64,000 nucleotides of DNA. Source: Harmothoe impar (lineage: Eukaryota; Annelida; Polychaeta; Phyllodocida; Polynoidae). Below are positions 23,196-33,169 of the stretch, one piece after another. The position numbers and the translations under genes were made by a program. The stretch's first letter is position 1, and every line of letters begins with the position of its first letter. The stretch spans positions 41,171,377 to 41,235,376 of the forward strand of contig OX381708.1 of NCBI GenBank assembly GCA_947462335.1, given 5' to 3'. The notes under the pieces are model-generated. The model did no database searches. It worked only from the letters and a program-made list of their open reading frames with translations, and had not been told where the DNA came from.

Positions 23196-23531
23196 CACAG
23201 CAGTAACAGGCGCGGCAGCAGCAACAGCAGCAGCAGCAGCAGTAGCAGCAGCACTAGCAGCACGAGGATCACTAGCAGCCGCAGCAGGCGCAGCAGTAGC
23301 AGCAGCAGCGTGCTCAGCAGCAACAACCGTCGCGAGTGTAACAACGTCGCTACTACTGCTGTGTGCGCTCGCTACAGCGGGAGGGTGATAAGACCAAGCG
23401 GTTGCGGCGGTAGTCTCAATTTCAGTAGCAAGAGGAGACGCTGACAGTAAACGATCACCGTTCTGCGTATTCTTCTTGTTGTTGAACTCGATTAGATCCT
23501 TGGACGACAGTAGTTGTTGTGTTTTGCTCAT
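21954..23531 (-). CDS. alanine-rich protein with two C-terminal death-fold domains
   Basis: 525 residues from the ATG at 23531, which has a good context (caccaccATG); a few open codons precede it without an ATG. Residues about 71-185 are very Ala-rich, coded by a GCA/GCN repeat. An acidic stretch follows near 225-250. Residues about 319-402 look like one death domain (YIRLGSFLEVNLKDMGYLS ... MFTTWYQ ... WKDLAAALEE). Residues about 422-505 look like a second (AELCPRDWKTIGIYLGL ... VYEVLKAWK ... DYMGRGDVAMYV), with the usual Trp-Lys, Leu-Gly-Leu and Leu-x-x-Trp landmarks. Such domains build apoptosis and NF-kB signalling complexes. No kinase, TIR, caspase or membrane segment is seen, so an adaptor- or decoy-like role is possible but is inference. 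It is probably host-derived. Confidence 0.75.
22985..23335. repeat. GCA/CAG-rich trinucleotide tract inside the death-domain gene
   Basis: Imperfect (GCA)n on the plus strand codes for the alanine-rich part of the minus-strand protein. Open frames in other registers (poly-Leu, or a second poly-Ala on the plus strand) are shadows of it. Similar CAG tracts follow both copies of the 260-residue gene, so this repeat type is typical of the whole element. Confidence 0.85.
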
Positions 23532-23589
23532 GGTGGTGCCTGTAGAGAGTAGCAAAAGACTGAGTGAGTGAACGGGTGTTTCCAGGCCT

Positions 23590-23597
23590 CTTATATA
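23590..23597 (-). promoter_or_regulatory. TATA box of the death-domain gene
   Basis: The minus strand reads GCGTATATAAGAGGC, placing TATATAAG about 60 bp upstream of the ATG at 23531. This spacing gives a short 5' leader of about 30 bp, as in compact viral genes. Confidence 0.6.
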
Positions 23598-23640
23598 CGC
23601 CTTCTCGCTTCTAGAGCTAAGCTACTTACAGCTCTCTTCA

Positions 23641-23999
23641 GCTGCCGCCGGCTGACCGGTGACCATTCACAAAGAGAAACAAAAAGTCATAAGGTATGAC
23701 GTTTTCAGCTGGATCCCTTTCCCCCGCCCCTTTGAGAGATCGACTGACACGAGCTAAGCTACTTACTGCCTTGTTCAGCAATTCAACGTGCGTTAGCTGT
23801 ATAAAGGATTAAGCAGTTGCTGCCGCCAGCTGACCGGCGGACATTCCCAAAGAGAAACAAAAGACATAAGTCATGACGTTTTCAGCTAGATCTCTTTCCC
23901 CCCTCCCTCTTTTTTTTTGAGAGATGGACTGCCATGAGCGGGCGGTGTACCGACTGTACTAATTCAACGCGCATTAGCTGTATAAAGGATTAAGCAGAC
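23641..23999. repeat. two-copy direct repeat, unit about 178 bp
   Basis: Copy 1 (23641-23816) and copy 2 (23819-23999) share GCTGCCGCC[GA]GCTGACCGG, AAAGAGAAACAAAA, ATGACGTTTTCAGCT, a CCCTTTCCCCC-like tract and the end motif GCTGTATAAAGGATTAAGCAG. They lie immediately upstream of the death-domain gene and may be part of its control region. No open frame crosses them. Confidence 0.8.
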
Positions 24000-24152
24000 A
24001 TGAGCTTAGAGTGTGTATACAAAAAAACTACAGGAGGCATGTAGTGTGAAGCAGGACCCCCTAAGACGGGAGTGTCTGTCTGTGAGTAGAGTCGTGTGCA
24101 TGTGGTGAGCGACTTAAGTGTAAAACAAAAAAAAATCACCGCCTCCTGCCGT

Positions 24153-24712
24153 GGTGAGTAGACTGGCCGGCGGCGGCCGGCTAGTTCAATAGGGGTGACA
24201 GCTGACTAAGGCTGTGCATGAAAATCCGATTTTCACCTGACCTCTGACGTTTGTTACAATGAATGCCAAAGGGGGAGAGAGTTGTCCTCAGGTAGGGGGT
24301 AGGAGGTAAGGCTAATGGATAAGGAAAAAAAACACCATTTTCAGCTGGCCACCACAGATGGCGATGACATACCCCTCGGCATCTAAGCTCTTAAGAAGCT
24401 CTTACGGAGCGGAGCGGCTGCTGGACAGCTGGGGTGAGTAGACCGGCCGGCGGCGGCTAGCTAGTTCAATAGGAGTGACAGCTGACTAAGGCTGTGCATG
24501 AAAATCCGATTTTCACCTGACCTCTGACGTTTGTTACAATGAATGCTAAAGGGGGAGAGAGTCGTCCTCAGGTAGGGAGTAGGAGGTAAGGCTAATGGAT
24601 AAAGAAAAAACACCATTTTCAGCTGGCCACCAAAGATGATGATGACACACCCCTCGTCATCTAAGCTCTTAAGAAGCTCTTACGGAGCGGAGCGGCTGCT
24701 GGACAGCTGGGG
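24153..24712. repeat. two-copy direct repeat, unit 280 bp
   Basis: Copy 1 (24153-24432) and copy 2 (24433-24712) are nearly identical. Each starts GGTGAGTAGACYGGCCGGCG, contains GAAAATCCGATTTTCACC (a short palindrome) and ends CGGAGCGGCTGCTGGACAGC. The high identity implies a recent duplication. Each carries a donor-like GGTGAGTA. The unit is non-coding and its role is unknown. Confidence 0.88.
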
Positions 24713-24965
24713 TGCTGTTGGAAATAGGATTAAACTCTCTCTGTATAAAAGCTCTGATTTCTGTTGGAAAAAAACCATATCACCTTTGACCACAGTAACG
24801 TCTACTACCACCACCACCAGCACCACCGCCGCTGCCACCGCCGCCGCCGCCGCCAGTCACAGCTGATCACCTCATTAAAAGCATGTGACGTCGTCGCTTC
24901 TAGTCACTTGCTTCATCAAGTCGCTTCCAGAGACACGCTTCTTCCTCTCGAGAGGAAGAATGACG

Positions 24966-24973
24966 TATATAAG
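24966..24973 (+). promoter_or_regulatory. TATA box upstream of the right-arm gene
   Basis: TGACGTATATAAGGAGG is a CRE-like half plus TATATAAG, about 12 bp outside the inner end of the right arm and about 410 bp upstream of the ATG at 25386. The left arm copy lacks it because the inverted repeat begins just downstream. Confidence 0.45.
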
Positions 24974-25385
24974 GAGGCTGACACGTGTATAGGTGCCTTA
25001 TTAGTCGGCAAGGGGTAAATACTAGTGAAAAAGGAAGGCAGGTGTGCAGGTAGCTTTCTAACAGACACGTGTGTGCACTAAGCTGCTTAAGTCTAAACCC
25101 CCCTGCAGTAGTCAAGTAGCATGTGAAAACTTACTTAACAGATCACTTAATTGAGTAGAGACTCTGTACTGAGAGAGTCTTTTCAGCTGTTTAAGAGGAT
25201 TATCTAGGACAGGGTACATAAAGAGTGAAACGCTGCTCTCACTCATCACACTTTCTCGACTCGCCCTTCATCATCGTAGCATCGTCCACTCCACGCTCGC
25301 TCAGCATGTTATGAGGGTTATTTCTACCTTTACAGCTTCTTTTCTTATCGAAGTGTCGACGCTACAGAGCATCGAAACTCTCCAA

Positions 25386-26168
25386 ATGAGTCCAAGAAAG
25401 AAAAAGCAACTCCCACTAGAAGCAAGAAGAGAAACGGTGCCCTATGATGCATGTGAGGTAAAGAAACATTGGAAGGACGTCACCAAGGAGCAATGGATAG
25501 AAGCATGCTTCAACTTCATCGGAACGGAAGTAGTTTCATTTGGACAGAGGGAGAAAATTTTGTTGGAGCTATTTTTCTTAGCTCCGTATAGTTGGCGTGA
25601 CTGTAGTGGTGAAATTCCTTCAGGTTTTTCAGCGTTCGGCATACAAGTTATCTGGTCTTTGAAGAAGCTTCGATATATGCAACGCACTCACGAGGAGATT
25701 GTTCAGAAAATGACGGAATTCGAAACAAAAGAAGTATGGTGCGAGGAGACGACATATGCGGACGATGATCTGGAGTACATCATTTGTAGCCCGTTGGAAC
25801 ATTATGTTAAAGACTTTGAGGACATGCTAGCCAGCACTGCGATGACCCCGAAAGAGAGATCCCTTACTGCACAGAAGGAGGCCAAAGCTGTGTTGGAAAA
25901 GCTCAAGTTTGGTCAAGGATTCACTCTTCAAAGCAGCTGTGTGAGTGTGATAAAAAGTGTTGTGTTGAAACATCCGGACATGAAGTTTTCGCGTGCTGTC
26001 GACACACTTCCTTTGCCTGAACTGATGATGAACATGATCGACCCCATCGTACCAACATGTTTCGACTCTGCCAATTGTCCCATGTATAAAATGGTTTCAA
26101 GTTTTGCCTGTGGCCGATGGCTAAACGATCCACTGAAGTCAGAAAACCTCCTTGATTTAGTCGACTGA
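25386..26168 (+). CDS. unknown 260-residue protein, right-arm copy
   Basis: Inverted duplicate of the left-arm gene; same length, same start (MSPRKKKQLPLEARRETVP) and same end (ENLLDLVD). An ATG 25 codons upstream at 25311 is open, but that segment is out of register with the other copy and is unlikely to be translated. The copies are roughly 90% identical. All indels inside the frame are whole codons (for example IGTEVVSF against IGTVVSF, and DCSGEI against DCGEI), which is what selection on a protein gives. No domain is recognised. Two copies raise dosage and may drive arm homogenisation. Confidence 0.72.
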   Translation: MSPRKKKQLPLEARRETVPYDACEVKKHWKDVTKEQWIEACFNFIGTEVVSFGQREKILLELFFLAPYSWRDCSGEIPSGFSAFGIQVIWSLKKLRYMQRTHEEIVQKMTEFETKEVWCEETTYADDDLEYIICSPLEHYVKDFEDMLASTAMTPKERSLTAQKEAKAVLEKLKFGQGFTLQSSCVSVIKSVVLKHPDMKFSRAVDTLPLPELMMNMIDPIVPTCFDSANCPMYKMVSSFACGRWLNDPLKSENLLDLVD

Positions 26169-26229
26169 CTAAATGTATTTTCTCATACTAGTATTAGTAG
26201 CATTAGTAATAGCGGCTACTCGGTCTCGT

Positions 26230-26545
26230 GCAGCATCCGTGACATCGTCAGCAGCAGCAGCACGATCAGCACAAGCAGCAGCTGCTGCACAAGCAGCACA
26301 AGCAGCAGCATCTGTCAGCAGCATCAGTGACATCGTCAGCAGCAGCAGCAGCAGCAGCTGCTGCACGAGTAGCACAAGCAGCAGCATCTGTCAACAGCAT
26401 CCGTGACATCGTCAGCAACTGCAGCAGCTGCACGAGCAGTACAAGCAGCAGCAGCTGTCAGCAGCTGCAGCAGCTGCACGAGCAGCACAAGCAGCAGCAC
26501 CGACAGCAGCAGCAACAGCAAATCAGCAGCAGCAGCAGCAGCGGC
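26230..26545. repeat. expanded CAG/GCA tract in the right arm
   Basis: About 315 bp of imperfect (CAG)n with higher-order units (CATCCGTGACATCGTCAGCA and TGCACRAGCAGYACAAGCAG). The left arm has only a short counterpart (about 19495-19550). Alanine-, serine- and glutamine-repeat frames here are artefacts. Confidence 0.9.
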
Positions 26546-27071
26546 AATGTGGACCGCTAAATTCGAGATGGTGACATATCTGTTTCTTAGAATCGACATT
26601 CGACATGAGGTCTAGTGACATTTGACATGAAGCTTGAAAAACATAGTGACAGGTGACATGAGCAATTCTTAAAATCGACACGAGATATGAGCATAATTAA
26701 GCGACATCGACATGTGCCATGGCTATTTTTTATTTTTTTTGAAGACAACCGCCATAGCTTCCTTATCCAGACCTCCACTAGTAGTGCTCTATAAGCGCAA
26801 GCTTTGCCTTAAGAGAGCTGTGGCTGTGAACCCTCTCCTCTCTCCGTACACACAGGTAAATATCAGAGTCAGCCAATGTCGCCAATACTACTCTCATACA
26901 AGGGTCAGGCGCTGCTAGACTATAATAGATGGGTCAAGGACTGTTCTACTGAGGGTCAGGCTAGGCCGGACATTCAATAACGGGCTGGACTTTAGCAAAT
27001 TTGCTTGAAAGTCTAGCCAGCAAGAGATGCACATCATCATAAACGCGATCATGATACCTTTCATTGTAAGT

Positions 27072-27120
27072 AGACTCGCCTCTCTGCCCTCTCTTTTAGA
27101 GAGGGCAGAGAAGCGAGTCT
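27072..27120. repeat. stem-loop, 22-bp arms
   Basis: AGACTCGCCTCTCTGCCCTC is followed after a short T-rich loop by its near reverse complement ending GAGGGCAGAGAAGCGAGTCT. It has no counterpart in the left arm and sits just inside the right-tip array. A role is unknown. Confidence 0.8.
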
Positions 27121-27247
27121 CACTCTTAAAAAACCCTGCCCCTCCCCCCCTCCCCCCCTCCCCCCCCATGCATCTTAAAGAGTGCCCCCCAGAGTGCCCC
27201 TCTCCCCCCCTCCTAGAAAAAAAGAGCCGTATTTTTAAATTATTTTT

Positions 27248-27285
27248 TAGCAAGCTTTTTCAGCTTGCTTTTTTTTTCTTTTTTT
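27248..27285. terminator. stem-loop followed by a T run
   Basis: AGCAAGCT, a short T/C loop and AGCTTGCT are followed by nine or more T. The shape resembles a terminator for RNA polymerase III or an RNA 3' end. No A/B-box pair was identified upstream, so this is a weak call. Confidence 0.25.
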
Positions 27286-27289
27286 AAAT

Positions 27290-27600
27290 TTATTTATCCA
27301 TCAAAATCTCAAGTGACTTATTTTGAAAGCCAACCTAGTAGTCACGTGACCCCCTTAAGTAGGTCACTTCCCGTCACGTGACCTATTTGAATTTCCCGCC
27401 AACATGGTGGTCACGTGACCCTCTTAAGTAGGTCACTTCCGGTCACGTGACCTATTTGAATTTCCCGCCCAAAGGTCACGTGACCGGAAGTAGGTCACTT
27501 CCGGTCACGTGACCTATTTGAATTTCCCGCCAAAAGGGAGGCCTCTCATTGGCTGCTTTTGAATTTCCCGCCAAAAGGGAGGCCTCTGATTGGCTGCAGG
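27290..27600. promoter_or_regulatory. right-tip array of E2F-, E-box- and ETS-like sites
   Basis: Tandem units contain TCACGTGA six times (27342, 27374, 27411, 27443, 27476, 27505) and TTTCCCGCC, the E2F consensus, four times (27392, 27461, 27523, 27563). ACTTCCGG and ATTGGCTG (inverted CCAAT) are also present. The left tip instead has CRE, CArG and AP-1 sites. Small DNA viruses often use E2F sites to couple expression to S phase; that reading is inference here. Confidence 0.65.
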
Positions 27601-27665
27601 TCGATTGAGTAATAAACAGTACTTAACTATAGTCCCGTTCCGATACATACAATACTACTTACACT

Positions 27666-28523
27666 GCTTCAGACAGTCTTAGGGCTGTGAAGACAACGGT
27701 CTCTCTGCTCTATGTGTTGGCAGTTGATAGGGTCTGGGCCTCACAAGAATGAATTTTCTCCCTCTAAATAATGCAAATTTCAACAGCATTTACGTCTCCT
27801 TTCTTATGAGCAAAAACTCTAATACATCACCTTCTGAGTTGGACATAGTATATCTGGTGTCTGCTGTAGTTCCCTGTGGCACTAGAACACAATTATGCCC
27901 TGGGAGATTTATGCTATGCCTACATCTGAACGCTGAATCACCCTTCCACACTGGGTCAGAGATGTACAACCGATGCATTGAACCCTGATATTTCAGGTTT
28001 TGTAGACATCTAATATATGCATGATGACTTTACCTTTAGTAGTTATCCATGAGGGTCATATTATAGATAATAATACATCCCAGCCCAAATCTGTCAATTA
28101 CAACCTACATCTAATACAAACATCAGATGGAGGATTTATATTGCACTGGAAATGATAGAATTAAAATGTATTCTTATTGTGTATAATGATGGACTTAACC
28201 TAGTCTTTTTTTTATACGGCTCTGGTGAATACACTGATAGTTGGTCCATTGCCCTGGCCCATTGCACTGCACAATGTGGACCTAGTATATAAACACTATT
28301 ATTCTGTGAGATATGTGCAGAATAAATAGTAATTATAGAAGGAGGTGGAGAGATGAAATAAGCCATAGTAATTCCCATGGTCCTTGAGCTGCATTAAGTA
28401 TGAGCTGTATTTCAGCTAGAGCCTTTTGCCTATGTCTAGTCTTAGTACTAAACCCATGGGCATGGTAGAAGGGGTAGGTGTGAGGATGATGCACGGGATG
28501 AGGAGTGAAGTACGGGGTGTTTA
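27666..28523. other. intergenic DNA right of the large element
   Basis: AT-rich DNA with no supported exon. It starts immediately after the TACACT duplication and therefore continues the pre-insertion sequence from 17872. Confidence 0.5.
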
Positions 28524-28816
28524 GGGAGCGGTCATTTAATATCAACAGGGGGAGTAGTGGTGCGTTTTGGTCGTGGTGGGTGGGGGGGGGGGGGCGTACT
28601 GTTGTAACATATTTCGAGTCCTCGAGCTCTTGAGGGCGGGGGGCGTTCAATTGTTTGCCCATTTTTAGCAAAAAAATAATATATGGGGAGCGGGGAGAAG
28701 CATTGGGGGCTCCTATGGCGCGGGGCCTTACAACTTTTGACGCGCTTCACAGTATAATCCCCGCGAAATCTGACAACCCCCCACCCCCACCCCCTACACA
28801 ATAAATGACAACCCCG
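28524..28816. mobile_element. diverged PIF/Harbinger-type MITE, copy 2
   Basis: The left end TTA then GGGAGCGGTCATTTAATATC aligns with the other family ends. The right end (GACAACCCC, opposite strand GGGGTTGTCATTTATTG) is more diverged, so the exact boundary is uncertain. The interior has the usual G-run and AAA composition. Confidence 0.55.
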
Positions 28817-31800
28817 TGAGTTGATCTGTGAGGCTCCCCTGTTTGACATCTGCCCCTCCTCAGCAGCAGCAGCTACCAAAACATAGATTGTACCCTCATC
28901 ACAACACCTCCTGCAGACCTCTGACATCTATAGGGATGAAGCTGATCACACCAAGCAGGCAGCCATCATGTCCCCTAGTGAACACTGGTTACTATAAATC
29001 AGCATCTCACTGCGCCAAATAGCAGATGCAATGTTAATATCCCCCATCTTGCCACCGTTCCTGATATCATAGTAAAGGACGGATACACATGGGGAGAGCA
29101 GGGGGACATTTTTCATGATATTTTCAAATATGATGTCAATCCTAGATCCCCACCCCCGCTCCGCCCTTCTCTAATCCCTTGGACGGCGCCTGCCTTGTCG
29201 CTGTAACTACTGCATTCGACCTGTTACCCACTTCTCACTCCCAGCAAGAAGCTTAAGGGGACTTTGAAGGGGCCATCCCCACGTCTGACTGGGATTCGCT
29301 ATACAAATAAGCCATGTCAGCATTATGTAAGATAGCTGTAGATTGATATCCCTAGTGTTGACACCTTGGTGGGCTGGTACCAGGGGCTGAGGCATCTTAT
29401 GTGATATCTATATAGACAGACCCCAAGTGTGCTATCTGTATTTATAACGTGCAATGATGGAGGGAAGATGGTGGCAAATATAATATTATTATGGGATACT
29501 CTGAAGAATTAAAAAAAATATGCCCACGATGTTAAAAACAGGGCCAAACACTTTAAACATTTTACGAATACTAGTACATGATTTGTCAATGCGCTACCAC
29601 AAAGTGTAATTTGGAATTTGAGGAAAAGAAACTAGGATGAAGAGAGACTGAAACGTGTGATAATGATGGTTCGATATATAGGTATATTATGACATACTAT
29701 GCACACATACTATTGCATCTAGAACTTTTCTAGGGGGAGTTACATTTTTTACCTTAATCGTGCACCCAGCCGTATGTATAGCCTGGAGGGTGTGTGCGGG
29801 TTGTCTGATGGACTATTGATGGCATGGAGACTCAGAACTGAGGCAACTTTGTTTTTGGCCGCGTCATGTGGTTATGATCCTTGTTCGCGTGTGATCGCCT
29901 GTGTATGACATGCCATGACAGCCATGACGTATGGGTTCCCTACCCTTTGTCACGTCATGGTACATACTCATCTCTTATCTCCTGGTCTTTTGTCAATATG
30001 TGCATTGTACAGGCCAATTATGCGGCATTACGTCCCACTCCCACCCCTCACACCATCCCCCGACCCATCACACCTCCAGCCCTCCGGCAATAAACCTAGA
30101 CGTGAAATATAACCTCATGTGAAAGTAATTTTGACAAAACGTGATGGGGGACATGATGATGAGGACAAACAAGGGAGCTGGTGTGTAGTCAGAGAGTGCA
30201 GATATGACCCAGGGGGTCTGGTTCCTGATTTAGGATGCATTATGGCGTTAGTAGTGTACTAGCATTGATTTAGGGACTAGGTGGATCGTGGCGGTGATTT
30301 GTATCACCTGCAGGAGAAAGTAAAACAGAGAGCCTCTTGTCAATGCATCACACCTTTCAAACATGACATGGATCATGAGCGTGTTGTCGCTGGGTGTTTT
30401 CCCACTCTCCTGATAGCTGCCTTCCCCCAAACACTTTTTTCATCCACTATTCCTTGTACAAAAAGGTACGTAAATCTCACACCCTGACTACTTCACTGAC
30501 TGACTCACTGACTCATCAGGTTCATCTACTTACTCATGCGTCCTCACTAGCTCCCCCACTCCCCCCCCCCCTTCATTGCCACATCTCCCTTTCCCCCGTC
30601 TGTATGTCTGTCCCCCTGTCTCTCTCCCTGTCTGTCTCTGTCTGTCTCTTTCTCTCCCTAGATTATTAGATCCCTAGATTGAGCTGCTAGTTCTAGATAT
30701 AAAGAATATCACATGAACTAAGGAGGCTTCATGAATGTCACTGCATGAACCAACTGAACATCACATCTTGCTTGCGACACCTGTCGGTATTTTTACGTAA
30801 AGCCCCCTCTCTCTCCCTTCACCCCCCCCCCCCGCAATCTCCACTCTCCCAGCGGATACTTCACTCTCCCAGCAGCTAATCAGCTCCTACAAAGATTGTA
30901 CAAGATTGCAATTAGCTGAAAACACAGCTAATCAGGCCCCGAGTGTGTAATGCATAAAGAATAGCGTCAATCACCGCCAAACACCTTCTGCCGCTGCCGA
31001 GGGTGTAAGACCTCAGGTAATTGGCCATCATTGTCAACCCCCCATCTCCCCCCCCCTCCCCAACCACCTCCCTCCCCACACACCACCATCTCCCTGAGAG
31101 AAACCCTTGGTATGCCATTGCCATCGAGGATGTAGAATTGACTATTAAAGGTTGTATCCGTCTTACAGTTGGTGAGACCCTTGCATTTATATAGATTCAG
31201 CTAAAGTTAGGTGTAATATTCTGTTATTTGATATAGATTGCTATGTGATTTGAAAAACAGGGGTAAATAGAATGATAGGAAACAAGGATATAGGAGATCA
31301 TAGACAAGGTGAGGAAAGGAGCGACAGAAAGGGAAAGAATGCAGAGGAATATAGACAGATATATTGGTTATGGTGAGAAGGGATCCAATTGGAAGGACAG
31401 AAGTAGAGAGGGGCTCACGATACGATGGTAATACAAAAGAACCCATTAAGTAGAAACTCACACAGGATGTATCCGGATAAAATACACCAATATTTCATCC
31501 TGAGTGCCCGCGGTTTCCTCCCGGCCACCATTCAGGGGTAGTCATAAAAGCTGAAAGCCATACCTCTTCCTGTAACTCCCCACCACCATACCTCAGCACA
31601 CTGCCAGGCTGCAGTCATACCTTAAGGTTAATGTAGGTTTAATGGGAATAACCCATCTCTGACTCAGCCAGGTATAGGGATCATGGCCATTGCACATTAA
31701 CCAATCAGAGACAGCCTGGCAGGTGCCTGTATCTACATATGTTGCCCTTATCAGGAAATCACTCAGAGAGTAGATCCCTGACTTTGAAAAGGAGATACGA

Positions 31801-32975
31801 ACGTGGGCTCTGGTGGATGGAAATTCATGTAGTATGAGAAATATCCAATGCTGACACTGTAATAAGAGGGGTCAAAATGTTGGACTACTGTAGTCTAGTC
31901 GGCGGCTCTTGAATAAGTTTGTGGTACCGAGTCAAATCCGGATATAAATATATCTAGGTAATGGGTAGGGGCTTACAGTAAGAATCAAAAACTGACATAA
32001 CACGGCTTTATTACTCAAATAATGCGTTTATTAATTGCCCTGTAGAGAAAATATGATGATCCTGAAAGCATAACCTGATGAGAAAATAGTATTTAAACTG
32101 CTCAACCAGTATGCACATTGATAAGAATCGCGCAAAGCTTCGGGTTACAAATTGTGAACTGTTTCAATTTGACAAAATCTGCTGTTTGATCCAAAATAGG
32201 AAATAGAAAAAGTGGGAAAAGGTGGAGCCGACAGGTATTATTTTCCATCCATGGGATAGCATTTGAATAGTTCAACAGTAAATCCTCATCTCCCTTACCT
32301 GTGTCTGGCTGGGTTTTTTCAAATTTCAAATTTAGAATTACAAATTACTCGTATTACCATGGGAAATACTGCTGACTACTGAAGACTCTCTGGGAGGTCC
32401 TAACACTGCACGTTGCTACGTGATGTATCTCAGCTGCACCCAGGTGTAAATCACTTCACAGTGGCAAAACCAGGAGTATCATATGTATACATGTATGCTA
32501 GTTTATAGATAATATGGGTCATGATAAGGGAGATGCATTCCTTGAAAGGTCTTCATGGAGAAATGATGGTTTGGGATGGTCTATAACTACACCACAGTCA
32601 AGACTGGGAGAAGAAAGGAAATAGCTAGTGTAAATCATGTACAAAACAAGTCATCAGTGCTACATGTCAGATATGATACAGCTTCAGTACAATGTTATTG
32701 TACATGTCCTATATTGGCCTCAGTCGCGACTGCCACTCCTCAACCTGACCCCTGATCGGCGTTGACCGAGGCCAATATAATGTATACACACCTCTGACTG
32801 TACTATATCTATACCAATGCAGTAGGAAAGGTTGTGATAGTGGTGCACACATTTCAATAGAAGACATTTTTTACTGACAGATGTATGGGAGACCTAGAGG
32901 TTATAAAAGAAACTTCAGTGAGTAGCCTCCTTTGGGAATTTCTATTATAGACTAACCCGATCTTGGAAGTTCTCA
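28817..32975. other. intergenic DNA, no gene recognised
   Basis: Non-coding DNA with pyrimidine-rich tracts near 30540-30660 and 31040-31090. A short minus-strand frame at about 28805-28927 and several other short frames were considered, but none shows a family motif or a convincing exon boundary. Confidence 0.45.
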
Positions 32976-33169
32976 CACTCTAAGAACAGTGTGTTACGTT
33001 TACACACTTATCAACACGCTTTTCTGCAGCCACTTTTAACACGCATTTTGGTGTAACACACTACACACCACACACCCTTTGCCAAAAGTGTGTTGAACTC
33101 AAATGTGTGTTGCAAATTTGTGTGTTGAAATCCTTATGCATGTTCCCGCAACACACTGTTCTTAGAGTG
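32976..33169. mobile_element. 194-bp MITE with CACTCTAAGAACAGTGTGTT ends
   Basis: A perfect terminal inverted repeat CACTCTAAGAACAGTGTGTT flanks an interior full of GTGTGTTG motifs. There is CA on both sides. Short elements with CACT-starting ends of this type are common in animal genomes; the superfamily is not decided here. Confidence 0.8.

Larger units (their letters stand above)
24985..27659. repeat. right inverted arm of the large element
   Basis: About 2.68 kb. The inner portion mirrors 19020-20720, including the 260-residue gene, the CAG tract and the CTATAATAGATGGGTCAAGG segment. The outermost 80 bp mirror the left tip. The tip array here is different in sequence from that of the left tip. 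Confidence 0.85.
17873..27665. mobile_element. 9.78-kb Polinton/adintovirus-like element with TACACT duplications
   Basis: The element proper is 17879-27659, 9,781 bp. TACACT stands immediately outside both ends (17873-17878, 27660-27665). Both termini start AGTAGTAT, and the outer 60 bp of the inverted repeats differ at a single base. A 6-bp duplication with AG-starting termini is the established signature of Polintons/Mavericks. Inside are a decayed protein-primed polymerase remnant, a death-domain gene and a duplicated unknown gene. Integrase, packaging ATPase, protease and capsid genes were not recognised, so movement would need functions in trans. Autonomous Polintons are usually 15-20 kb; this one is clearly reduced. 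Confidence 0.85.

Noticed and set aside
22865..23388. Poly-Leu (minus) and poly-Ala (plus) frames
   Set aside because: Shadows of the GCA tract inside the death-domain gene, which is supported by its C-terminal domains.
17879..27659. Endogenous herpesvirus or retrovirus
   Set aside because: No LTRs, no reverse transcriptase and no herpesvirus-type genes; termini, duplication size and polymerase motifs fit the Polinton class.
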